Shown piece by piece: positions 22,229-31,680 of a stretch of 64,000 nucleotides of DNA. The notes beneath the pieces were generated by a model. The model had not been told where the DNA came from. It did no database searches and saw only the letters and a list, made by a program, of their open reading frames with translations. The stretch is from Takakia lepidozioides. Taxonomy: Eukaryota; Streptophyta; Takakiopsida; Takakiales; Takakiaceae. The DNA lies in assembly GCA_030704615.1 (NCBI GenBank), contig CM060734.1, forward strand, positions 26,660,001 to 26,724,000. Direction: 5' to 3'. Position numbers and translations under genes: made by a program. Each line of letters opens with the position of its first letter. Within the stretch, counting starts at the first letter, position 1.

Positions 22229-23850
22229 TGGGACGCGTCTCCTACCTCTAAGTCTGCTGGACTTAAGGTTGCAGTTACGGAGGACAATTGGGAGCCTGAC
22301 ATTGGACCCATTGTCACTGGAGGAGAGAGACGATGTATACGGCGGTTCCTGAGGGCTTACAGGAATTGCTTTGCCTTCAGTTTGAAGGACTTGGGAGTAC
22401 TTAAAGGTCAGGAAATTCGTATTGAGTTGGCCACGGACACGCCAATCTTTCGGAGACCCTATAGATACAGTGACATGGAGAGGTCTTTGATTCAAATGAG
22501 GACTCAAGATCTCTGGGAGGCTATTTTGGTGGAGCTCTCTGGTGGAGAATATGCTTCAGCCACGGTGATGCCAGCCAAGAAGGATGTCTATGGCAATTGG
22601 ACGGAGAGATGTATGTGCGGTGATTACCGGCCTGTAAACCGTCAGACCAAGTCCGATAAGTATGCCATGCCCACACCGGAGGAGATCTTTGATGCCATTG
22701 GGCATGCCAAGGTCTTTAGCACTTTGGACTTGCGGTCCGGATATCACCAGTTGCCGATCAAAGAGGCGGACAAGCAGAAGACGGCATTATGGGGGATCAA
22801 TGAGCACGGGAAGGATTGCCTATATCAGTGGCGGTTCTTACCATTCGGGCTTAAGAACGCTCCTGCAGAGTTCAAGAAAGTCATGGACAAGATTCTAGCA
22901 GGGGGGGACTTTGCTCGGTGCTACATAGATGACATCATCATCTTTAGTGCTACAGTGGAGGAGCACAAGAGACACCTTCAGGTGGTGTTTGAGCGCTTGA
23001 GGGCGCACGGATTGAAGTTGCATCCGGGGCAATGCAAGTTTTTCCACAACCAGATTGAGTATCTGGGTCACATGATATATCCTGGACAATTGGGGGTGCA
23101 ACAGACTAAGGTAGAGGCCATTGCACAACCCCATGGATGTGAGCCGAGTTCGAGCTGTCATGGGGTTGACAAACTACTATAGACGGTTTGTCAAGGGATT
23201 TAGTGCTATTGCAAAGGCTTTAACCAAGCTGACCAAGGTAGACCAGGAGTGGCAGTGGGAAGATGAGCAAGAGCGAACTTTTCAGGAGCTCAAGGCGAGG
23301 TTGACCTCGGCGCCCATCTTGAGACGACCTAACAGGAGGCGCCCCTTTCAGCTGCATATGGATTGGAGCATGCTGGGGGTTGGAGCGGTGCTCACACAGG
23401 TGGATGATGAGGGAAGAGAGTTCGTAGTGGCTTATGCTAGCCGCTCGAACAACGCTGCAGAGTCTCAGTATAGCTCATATGAGGGAGAGTGCTTAGTTGC
23501 AGTGTGGTGCTATCTATATGGCAATCTCTTCACCCTTGTCACGGATGACCAGCCACTCAAGTGGTTGATGGAGTCAGACAAGCTTACAGGGAAGCTTGCA
23601 CGGTGGGCATTTATACTCCAGGAGTATGACTTTCAGGTTGTGCATCGACCGGGTTTGGTCAATAGGGATGCGGATGGATTGAGTCGCAATCCATGCACGA
23701 GCCAACAGGATGACACTGGAGCTCGGTGGCATGGTGAGACAGACGAGGAGATGGTGCCGGGATGGCATGCATCTGCCTTTTTGTGTATCTTGGCATCGGG
23801 AGATCAGGTTGGAACCTACAACAGGGTTGATTGTAGATGGAGTGTCTGAG
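22223..23850 (+). pseudogene. gypsy reverse transcriptase and RNase H, copy A
   Basis: The RT begins with TPIFRRPYRYSDMERSLIQM and continues through MCGDYRPVNRQT, LDLRSGYHQLPIKEADKQKT, LPFGLKNAPAEFKKVMDK and the catalytic ARCYIDDIIIFSATVEEH. A one-base insertion in a C-run near 23130 shifts the frame into the RNase H part (MGLTNYYRRFVKGFSAIAK, QLHMDWSMLGVGAVLTQV, SYEGECLVAVW, VTDDQPLKWLM, VNRDADGLSRNP). All polymerase and RNase H acidic residues are present. A second shift lies near 23820. No protease domain precedes the RT: after the methyltransferase there is only an acidic linker. Confidence 0.9.
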
Positions 23851-23969
23851 GACCCTGAGGCTAGTGATGAGCCAGGTGGTGCCAGCGATATACATGAGGA
23901 TACGGTTGTGTTGGACTACCTCCGCACTGGAGACATGGCAGCTAGTGTGACTGCCAAGGAGAGGGATCG

Positions 23970-24419
23970 TGTCGCGGCCCTTTGCCTTGAGGGCAGGGGG
24001 TCGGGACACATGAGGGGCTGCCCCTGTGGTGGGGGCAGCGGTAGCGGTAGGTATGGGGGGCTGAAGCACCCTTGAGTGCCCAAGGCACTCAAGGAGGCGG
24101 AGGCGCTCACTAGGTGGAGCCCCGCACACCGGGTTGCGGTGGGGGTGGCTCCACAAGGGGTGGTGGTAGCTTAGCGGGACTTAGTGGGGGTGGCATAGGA
24201 CTCACCATGGGGGCGGAGACCTCGTGGTGGGAGTCGTGGGGAGTCTTGGGACTCATCACGGTCCATAGGGGCCGTGGTGAGTGGGCCAAGACTCACCGCG
24301 ACTCATCACCGGGAGTCAAGGGTTTTCGTGGTGGTTCGCCATAAAATGGCATGGCTGGTTATGAAACCCCCGCGGACAGCTACAGAAGTATATATAGGGA
24401 GTAGTAACCCCGAGAACGG
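23970..24419 (+). repeat. truncated chromodomain-element LTR (start of LTR only)
   Basis: Begins TGTCGCGGCCC directly after GATCG and matches the LTR at 3371-4095 (reverse strand) up to GAGAACGG, where it ends abruptly at 24419. The open frames in it (for example 24114-24344) are repeated in all three LTR copies and are not genes. Confidence 0.85.
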
Positions 24420-24539
24420 CAAGGCCATGGAATGTGCACCTAGGGTTTCAGAGCTTGGAAGAAGAGCTCTTGCACCACAAGAGGAGTGTCTTGTGGCTGG
24501 AAATGTAAGCCTTAGGGTTTCAGGAGCTTGGCAAGGGCT

Positions 24540-25160
24540 GTGATAGGCTGTGCCCTGTGGCCTGTGGGGCTGTGATGGGCTGTGAGGGGATGTGATGGGC
24601 TGTGATGGGCTGTGGCGGGCTGTGCCCTGTGGGCCTGACGGGCTGTGATGGGCTTTGACAGGCTGTGGTGGGCTGTGCCCTGTGGCCTGTGGGGCTGTGA
24701 CGGGCTGTGACACGCTGTGATGGGCTGTGAGGGGCTGTGACAGGCTCTGGGCTGTAACAGGTTGTGCTATGTGGCCTGTGGGGCTGATGACGGGCTGTGA
24801 GGGCTGTTTGCTTTTGGGGCTGTGACCCCCTGTGACCTGTGTAGGGCTGTGACAGGCTGTGCATGTGGCCTGTGGGGCTGTGACGGGCTGTGAGGGCCTG
24901 TGACAGGCTGTGTGGCGGGCTGGGACAGGCTGTGCCCTGTGGCCTAAGGGGCTATGGCCCTGTGATCTTTGTAGGGCTGTGACAGGCTGTGCCTGTGGCC
25001 TTTGGGGTTGTGGCTGTGACTGTGACCTGTGCTGTGACAGGCTGTGGCTTGTGGGGCTGTGACGGCTGTGACCAGTGAGCTGTGTGGGCCTGTGCTAGTC
25101 TGTGGTGGCCCGTGTTGACCTGTGGACAGCCTGTGCTGACTCGTGGAGGCACTGGTGGAT
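24540..25160 (+). repeat. GGGCTGTGA minisatellite
   Basis: About 600 bp of imperfect repeats of the type GGGCTGTGA(C/T) and TGTGCCCTGTGGCCTGTGG. It sits between the truncated LTR and the recognisable leader of copy B. Leader sequence of copy A near 17930-18180 is mildly similar, so it may have grown from leader sequence. Long open frames on the minus strand here are artefacts of the repeat. Confidence 0.85.
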
Positions 25161-25810
25161 TGCCTAAGGACTGGCATGTGGTCTTAAAGGCCGAATTTTG
25201 AAGCTCGTGGAGGGCGGTTTGAGGAGTATCTTCATGATATTCCCATAGTCATGCAAGTGAGGGAAGAGAGGAGATGAAGAGTGTTGGGATGAGGGCATGC
25301 TGGGGTTAGACATTGCTTTAGCTTCTCTTCCTTGTAGTTTCCACCCTCTCATTAGGCCAAGATCTTTCCGTAGGTGGAGGCAAGAGTCAGTCCGGGTTTG
25401 GGTTGGGGTGTCCTTGTAGGAGCAACATCGTGGAGTTGTTTTTGGTGTGGGGGAGTTGTCGTTCTAATTTCTTGTGTTTGGATTCCCTCTATACCTGCAT
25501 GCTTCACTGTGCGCCATGCTAGTTTTGTGTGGGCGCTTGTTTTTATAGGCGATTGGTCCGGATTTGATCACCGGCCAGTCCTAGAGCATGCTGTCGATAG
25601 TGAGGCTGGGGTGATGACCAGCCAGACCATCATTGTTTCTCCTGTGGTGAGGTTGGAGGTGATGACCAGCCAATTATAGGAGTGCTTGCGGTGGATGCAG
25701 GTACAGGTGTAGGCTATGTTAAGAACTTAGTATTCCAAACCATAAGCCGCAACAGGTTCTCTACCCGGTTACCTTGTGGAGAGGGGGTTTAGGGACATGT
25801 TCATGACCGG

Positions 25811-27490
25811 TTGAGTGTCAACACGGAGGTGCCACTAGTTGCTGGGGACAGTGCCGGTTCAAGCACTAGCGATACTAGTGGGTACACGAGACGAGGTGTG
25901 CGGTTTAGGCCACCTTCACCTCCTGTGTCTTCTACGGAAGGTTCTGATTCGGATTGTGAATCAGGAGGACTCATACCGGCGGTGCAAGTTGTTTCCTTGC
26001 CATTGTTGTGGGACACAATGGAGGAGATGTATGGAGCCACCAAGGGGCCACGAAGGTACTCTAGGGCGGTGGGCACCATCAAGTTGGATGATTTTATCCA
26101 AGAGTTTGATAGTTGGTGTGATTTGCAGCAAATGTGCAATCCACAACTATTTACGCCTTTCATGGCATGGAAGGGGCTGTTTCAGCACCTTGAGGGGCCG
26201 CCTATGGATGATTACCATGAGTTCAGGCGGGGGCATGAGGTTGAGATCGAGGAGTGGAGGATGTACTGGTCATCCGACTATGTCTCCATCACTAGGGGCA
26301 CTAGAGTCACGAGGGCAGTGGCTACACCTGCCGCTGCACCGGCAGCTTCAGCAAGCAGCAGTGGGACTAGTAGGACTGGTGGTACCGTAGCTACGACGTC
26401 CACCCAAGCCACTACCGCACCAGCACCAGTACCCGTGTCTGCCTTCAACCCTGTTGTGGAGTTCTTTGAAGAGTAGAGAGGGAACTACCAAGGGGTGAGG
26501 ACAGAGAAGTTGCGGAGCTTGCAAGAGTTCCAACGGAAGCCTACTGAGAGCTTGATGGAGGCTTTCACTCGCATGAGGCGCTTGATAAATGTAACCCAAG
26601 GGGTTACGGAAGCTCAGGTAGTCCAATTCTGGTATGGGATATTGGACAAGGAGTTGAGGAGAAGGGTGCGGGATGCAACTCTCCTACAAGCGGCCCAACC
26701 CACCTTAGCAAATGTATTTTTGCTGGCAGAGCGGATAGAGCTCAACATGGTGGAGGAACGAGTGGTCATGGTGGGAGTTGCTAAGGAGACACCACGGGAT
26801 AGTGGTGCTCCTAGCCAACCACTACCTCAACGTGCTCAAGGCAACAAGGGGGCTCAGGTGAAGCTCAGGGAAGGGCAGAGAGGACCTCAGATGCAGGGGT
26901 CTCTTCCTTCATTTGCAGGCCAACAACGGGCGGATGTGATGTGTTGGACATGTGGAGGACCCCACGTCAAGAAGGATTGTCCAGAGGGAGGCAAAGGGCC
27001 GGCACATGCACAGCCTGCATGGTTGCAGTGTGGGCATTGTGGCAAGCATGGGCATGGAGAGGCCCAGTGTTATGGTTTGCATCCCGAGTTGCGCCCAGGC
27101 CAGTTCCAAGGGAACAATGATGGTCGGGGGTGAGGGGGAGCAGCCCAAAGAGGACGAGGTAGCCAGGCACGGGGTGTAGGCCAAGGGCAAGCTCAACATG
27201 GCCAAGGACGCGGAGGCCAGGGTGTTGACCAAGGCATGGCCAACCGGCTTCAGCAGCTAGAGCAGAGGCTCGCTGCCATGGCTACAGCTCAGGTGGTACC
27301 GGCTCCAAGGCCGGATGGTCCACCTCCTGCTCCTGAGGGAGGAGATATGGGAGGCATGGGATTCATGTGCGGAGCAGCACTACCACTAGTGCAGGTGCAG
27401 TCTGCTGCAGTGACTCGAGGAACAACACGAGTTCCCACGAGGTGCAGAGGTGGAGTTGGATCCACAGCGTGGGGAGGCAAGCCGTCAGGT
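25811..27490 (+). pseudogene. gag of copy B with two zinc knuckles
   Basis: One phase runs from 25811 to about 27490, interrupted by TAG at 26474-26476 and TGA at 27131-27133. The N-terminal half is a Ser/Thr-rich region and a capsid-like segment (LDDFIQEFDSWCDLQQM ... TPFMAWKGLFQHLEG, later LQEFQRKPTESLMEAFTRMR and LRRRVRDATLLQA). The C-terminal half has CWTCGGPHVKKDC, one residue shorter than a classical knuckle, and CGHCGKHGHGEAQC, which is canonical CX2CX4HX4C. Gag would assemble the particle and package RNA. The true start codon is unclear: the frame opens at a TTG and an upstream TAG closes it. The frame leads on, with one shift near 27490, to the methyltransferase. Confidence 0.8.
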
Positions 27491-27871
27491 TAGGCTCCCT
27501 CAGTCATTCACATTAGCGGAGACAGTGTCGACGCCATCCATGGTAGTCAAGGGAGGGTCGGCGTGTGCAGCTCCCTGTGACGTTCATAGGAGGAGTTGCG
27601 GTTGCCCAACGAGGCAAGATACCGACACTAGCATCATTCACAGTGGCAGTGAGTTGGCCTGGAGAGTTGCTTGAGGGCAACGCTCATTCAGAGGATATGT
27701 ATGGTATGGCGGAGTTGCCTACCATGGTTGCTTAGACTCCATTGTGGGGCACAAGCAAGGATTTGTAGCGGGATGCTGATCGACGGGTGCAACAAGCCTG
27801 GGTGGAGGCTTTGTACCGTCAGGAAAGGATGAGAGTGCGGGGATTGCACCAGGACCACTTCAGTTGTCTCC

Positions 27872-29080
27872 ATGGACACCACACCTATTGTGTGGCAGTA
27901 TTCGGATGAAGGCATTTGTCTTCTGGACTTGTTTGGCGGGATCAGCACCGGATTGGCTGCTGTGTTACAGGCAGGTGTACGAGTTCAGCGTTACCTATAT
28001 GTGGAGAAGGATGAGACTGCACGACACGTTTCACTTTGCCATGTTGCTCAGTTGGTGCAGCGGTACCCTGAGTTGTTGCCGGTGTCTGCAGTTCGTGGAT
28101 ATCAGCAGGCCTTGCTAGCAGACATTTCGTTGCTGGGGGCATAGGATTTGGAGCGGGTTGGCTCCATTGATCTGGTAGTGGCAGGTTGGCCCTGCCAAGG
28201 GCATTCATCAGCCGGGCATGACAATGGATTGCGAGACTCGAGGTCGGGTCTGTTTTGGGAGATGATGCGGGTTTTGCGCCACTTGCAGCTTCATCAAGCT
28301 GTATCTCCAGCATACATCTTGGAGAATGTGCCACTGATGGGCGATTCTCGGGCCAGGATGATGGCCAGTGTGCATCAAGTCCGGTCGTGGCTTGGGTCAG
28401 CAGTGTTGTTAGATACAGCTACAGTGGGGTCACGGGCACATTGTCCACGGCTATGGTGGACTAACTTGATGTCACCCGCACTGCTCAAGCGTGCATTTGA
28501 TGGAGTGCAGCGGCCAGCACATCTCATAGTGGATAGCATTTTGGACACAGAGAGGCAGTCTCAGCGTGTGAGTCACGATGACCGTTCGCCTTTAGCAGTG
28601 GTCAACAAGGTGGGTCAACCACGAGCAGCATTACCTACACTGCTCAGCTTCCTAGGATCGCATGCTTTCCGGGATTGTGGACCTGGCCTCCTGTGGGATG
28701 CTCAGTTGCAGCAGTTAATGGAGCCTAATGCTGACGAGCGTGCGCGGGCAATGGGTTTTACCACTGGTACCACGGCGGTGCCGTCTCTTTCTGAGGCCAA
28801 AGTGCGGAGTGCACTTTCCTCGCTGGTCTCTCTGCCTACCGAGACGGTACAGGCAGTGAGTGGGGGCGAGCATGTGAGGACCACGGGATATAGGCATCCA
28901 TGGCACACGTGGGAGGTGCTCGAGGTTCAGAGGGAGTTGGCAGCCAAGGTGGCGGTGATGGATGAGGCTGGGGATTTTTCTCAGGTTGAGGAAGTCCTCG
29001 AGGATGAGATGATGGGGCAAGATGAGGCATTGTCATTGACTGAGCAGGTAGGGAGTACTGCTCAAGAGGTTGCAACATAG
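27872..29080 (+). pseudogene. C5 cytosine DNA methyltransferase domain in a retrotransposon, copy B
   Basis: All main C5 methyltransferase motifs are visible in order. Motif I is LLDLFGGISTGLAAVLQAG (from about 27920) and motif II is YLYVEKDE (27992-28015). Motif IV is DLVVAGWPCQGHSSAG, with the catalytic Cys codon at 28193-28195. Motif VI is YILENVPL (Glu-Asn-Val 28322-28330). A motif VIII-like VGSRAHCPRLWWTNL starts at 28424, and a late ERARAMGFTTGTT block lies near 28737-28770. The motif VIII-like block recalls DNMT3-type enzymes. The domain would add methyl groups to cytosine in DNA, using SAM. It is fused after gag and before RT, in the place where gypsy elements normally carry the protease. 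One TAG (28142-28144) interrupts it; copy A has CAG there. The following acidic linker ends at the TAG at 29078. Confidence 0.9.
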
Positions 29081-29086
29081 CAACCA
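29078..29086 (+). promoter_or_regulatory. candidate stop-codon readthrough site, copy B (TAG CAA CCA)
   Basis: TAG CAACCA, the same as copy A at 22220. The downstream frame is open and in the same phase as the methyltransferase (TEDNWEPDIGPIV, then the start of RT). Because both copies keep the stop and its context, it may be an original feature of the element rather than decay. Confidence 0.5.
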
Positions 29087-29395
29087 CTGGATGCGTCCTC
29101 TACCTCTAAGCCCACTGGACTTAAGGTTGTAGTTACGGAGGACAATTGGGAGCCTGACATTGGACCCATTGTCACCAGAGGAGAGAGACGATATATACGG
29201 CGGTTCCTGAGGGCTTACATGAATTGTTTTGCCTTCAGTTTGAAGGACTTGGGAGCACTGAAGGGTCAAGAGATCCATATTGAGTTGGCCACTGACACGC
29301 CAATCTTTCGGAGACCCTATAGATACAGTGACATGGAGAGGTCTTTGATTCAGATGAGGACTCAAGATCTCTGGGAGGTCAGGTTGGACCTACAA
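29081..29395 (+). pseudogene. RT N-terminal remnant, copy B
   Basis: Keeps the linker and the first RT block (TPIFRRPYRYSDMERSLIQM), then jumps after LWE straight to sequence that in copy A follows RNase H. About 1.3 kb (copy A 22510-23804) is missing. Both ends of the gap in copy A share GGGAG, which suggests deletion at a microhomology. Confidence 0.85.
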
Positions 29396-29400
29396 CAGGG

Positions 29401-30905
29401 ATGACTGTAGATGGAGTGTCTGAGGACCCTGAGGTTAGTGATGAGCCAGGTGGTACCAGAGATATACATGAGGATTCGGCTGTGTTGGACTACCTCCGTA
29501 CTGGAGACATGACAACCACTGTGACTGCCAAGGAGAGGGATCGGATCCTGCAACGAGCCAAGAGGTTCAAGTGGGAGGGGATACACCTGCTCCGAGTATG
29601 GGAGGATGGTCGGGTGAGGATTGTGCCTCACCCCACACAGCGTGCACGGTTAATGCGGCATGCCCATGAGGAGTTGGGGCATTTTGGAGTGCGACGCACT
29701 CACAGTTTACTGCAGGGGCAATATTGGTGGCGTGGTATACATACAGAGGTGCAACAGTTCGTGGCTAGGTGCATGGTGTGTGACAGGGTGCGTGCTCATT
29801 CAACGCCCCTACACCACAGTTGCATCCTTTACCAATCATGAGATTGGGCTACAGGTGGAGTCTTGACTTCGCAGGACCGTTGCCACTGACTATGCGCCAC
29901 CACAGATATGTGTTGGTGATGGTGGAGCACTTCTCCAAGTGGATTGAGTTGGTTCCATTATCTGACAAGGCTAGTGAGGGGGCTGCGTATGTATTCTTGA
30001 ATTGTGTGCTTAGCCGATTCGGTGCTCCAGCTGAGGTACTCACGGACCAAGGGAGAGAGTTCTTGGGGGAGTTTCAGGCTTTGTGTGATAAAGCCTTGAT
30101 AGACCACCGCACCACTTCTCGGGATCATCCTGAGGCCAATGGCTTGGCAGAGAGAGTTGTTCAGACGGTGAAGAGAGGTTTGTGCAAGTATGGCTTGCAG
30201 AAATGACACCTAGGAGATTGGGATCTTCAGGTGTCTTGGTTAGCCATGGGCTGCAGGTTCAGCAAACAAGCATCACTTGCATCTTTCTCACCATATTTCC
30301 TTCTCTTTGGCCGAGAGAAGGATTTGCCTACAGCCATTCGTAGGGACACTGCTCAATTCCTGAACCTTGATGATCCGGACGTGTGGGTACGTGCATGTGA
30401 TCAGCTTGCAGAGTTGTTCAAGAAAGTCATGCCCATGGCTTTTGAGAACCTTGCCATTGCACAGCACCGTGATACGTTGAGGTATGCCACTATACATGGT
30501 GGAGGATATCGTCCTGGGGTTCGGAGGTTTAGCCCTGGTGACTATGTTTATTTGCAGCAGACTGCTCCTACGACCCTGGATGTCACTGCAGGGCGTGTTA
30601 TTCTGAGGGTTCGAGAGGTGTTGCCCTCAGGAGTCCTGATCTTGGAGGGTCGGGATGGCATGACTTGGAAGGACCATGTGCGTAATTGTGCGTCATGTCA
30701 CCTTCCCAATGTCGATGGCAGAGTTGACCCAAACTCGGCAGTGGTACCTGCATGTTTGAGGTGCATGCTCTGTGGGTCTATCAAAGGGGCAGCCACCATG
30801 CTGGTGTGTGATCGATGCTCAAGGGGTTGGCATATAGGATGCTTGACACCACCTCTTGAGAAGGTTCCTGACGGAGATTGGTTGTGTCCACACGGCTTGG
30901 GATAG
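29401..30905 (+). pseudogene. gypsy integrase with C-terminal PHD finger, copy B
   Basis: The zinc domain has HAHEELGHFGVRRTHS and CMVCDRVR. The core has RWSLDFAGPLPL (Asp), TDQGREFLGEFQALC (Asp) and DHPEANGLAERVVQTVKR (Glu). After KYGLQK a TGA at 30204-30206 interrupts the phase; the frame then continues (LFGREKDLPTAIRRDT, SPGDYVYLQQ, the C-terminal integrase module). It ends in a PHD-type zinc finger. One frame change lies near 29830. The integrase would insert the element, and the PHD finger probably binds a histone tail and so guides insertion, in the role chromodomains play in other gypsy lineages. The last expected zinc ligand is missing. Confidence 0.85.
30748..30905 (+). other. PHD finger at the C-terminus of the integrase
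   Basis: Order of residues: CLRCMLCG, then MLVCDRCSRGWHIGCLTPP, then DGDWLCPHGLG. This gives the C4-H-C3 pattern with the invariant Trp two residues before the seventh Cys (WLC). The eighth ligand, expected as CPxC, is Gly in this copy, so this finger is probably damaged. PHD fingers of this shape bind the histone H3 tail. The stop follows three codons later. Confidence 0.8.
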
Positions 30906-31149
30906 TGGCAGTGGACATGACTGGAGCAGCTAGCAAGACATGGGAGGCCAAGCTCATAGAGTCAATACATGAGATCCCAAGCTCAAGTTCACAGGTTGCA
31001 AGACGGCGACTAACGATGGGGCAACTCTTGCACCCGGCCTCTTGATCTATCGAGTTTGAGTGTAGTAGGGATAGTGGTGGAGGACTTAGTGAGGCTATGG
31101 TCACTATCACATCTTGTGGCTACCTGGACTTAGAGGGACCTAAGCACCA

Positions 31150-31353
31150 GCTAGGGGGGCGATTGTGTGGACTAGTGACTGCCATAGTGGGCAGCATAGT
31201 GGCAGCCTAGTGACTGACTAGTTGTAGCCTAGTGGTTGGACTAGTGGTTGGACTAGTGGTGGACTAGTGATATACTAGTGTGTGGTGTGCACATGTGTTG
31301 TGTGATTTTGGACAGTGATGTAATTGTGTAGCGATATGTATGCGTACGACAGC
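31150..31353 (+). repeat. 3' untranslated region with polypurine tract and CTAGTG repeats
   Basis: A G-rich run (CTAGGGGGGCGATTG, near 31152-31166) looks like the polypurine tract that primes plus-strand DNA. Then follow repeated CTAGTGGTTGGA-type words up to about 31280. If the tract marks the LTR start, the LTR would begin near 31167 rather than at 31354. The other two LTR copies favour 31354. Confidence 0.5.
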
Positions 31354-31680
31354 TGTCAAGTTATTTTACCACTAGTGTGAAACTAGCTAGGAAATAGCTA
31401 GCTTTTACATATTGACATTTGGGATTGGCCCAAGTGTCAATCCAGGGGTCAAGGCAGATTTAAGCCCTGGAGTGGTTATCCTCACGGCAAGCGCGGGAGG
31501 CTCATCTTTCTCGAGTTGAGCCTCACCGCGCCTAGCTATTGGCGCCGTAGTGTGGATTCCCCAGGCGTGGGGCACTTGGCTTGACTTGTATTTGAGTGAT
31601 GAGTTTATATATGCATGAGTTTATGCTTCAGTTTTGTGAGCTCGCATAAGCTTGTGCTTGTATTCTTCTTCTTTATCGAG
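31354..31680 (+). repeat. 3' LTR of methyltransferase gypsy element, copy B (truncated)
   Basis: Starts TGTCAAGTTATTTTACC and is similar to 16656-17031 and to the reverse of 7222-7598. It stops near 31680, about 50 bp short of the other copies, and continues into GGGGACAGAGACAAAAGAG, part of the CT/GA repeat family seen at 7.8 and 36.8 kb. Confidence 0.8.

Larger units (their letters stand above)
16656..23969 (+). mobile_element. methyltransferase-carrying Ty3/gypsy element, copy A (5' part)
   Basis: Holds LTR, a leader of about 1.9 kb, degraded gag, a methyltransferase lacking its SAM-binding start, and complete RT and RNase H. It ends at 23969, where a chromodomain-element LTR begins after GAGGGATCG. 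The undisturbed sequence at the same point in copy B reads GAGGGATCGGATCC, so the missing 3' part was split off by that insertion. Copy A is broken by several frameshifts and stops and cannot encode a working polyprotein. Confidence 0.85.
25160..31680 (+). mobile_element. methyltransferase-carrying Ty3/gypsy element, copy B (3' part)
   Basis: Homology with copy A begins about 25160 in the leader. It holds gag, a full-length methyltransferase, a deleted RT/RNase H, integrase, PHD finger and 3' LTR. The 5' LTR is missing. Together with copy A it lets the whole element be read. It is inactive: in-frame stops, frame changes and loss of RT. Confidence 0.85.

Noticed and set aside
24520-25177. Long minus-strand His/Ser/Pro ORFs
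   Set aside because: They are translations of the GGGCTGTGA minisatellite.
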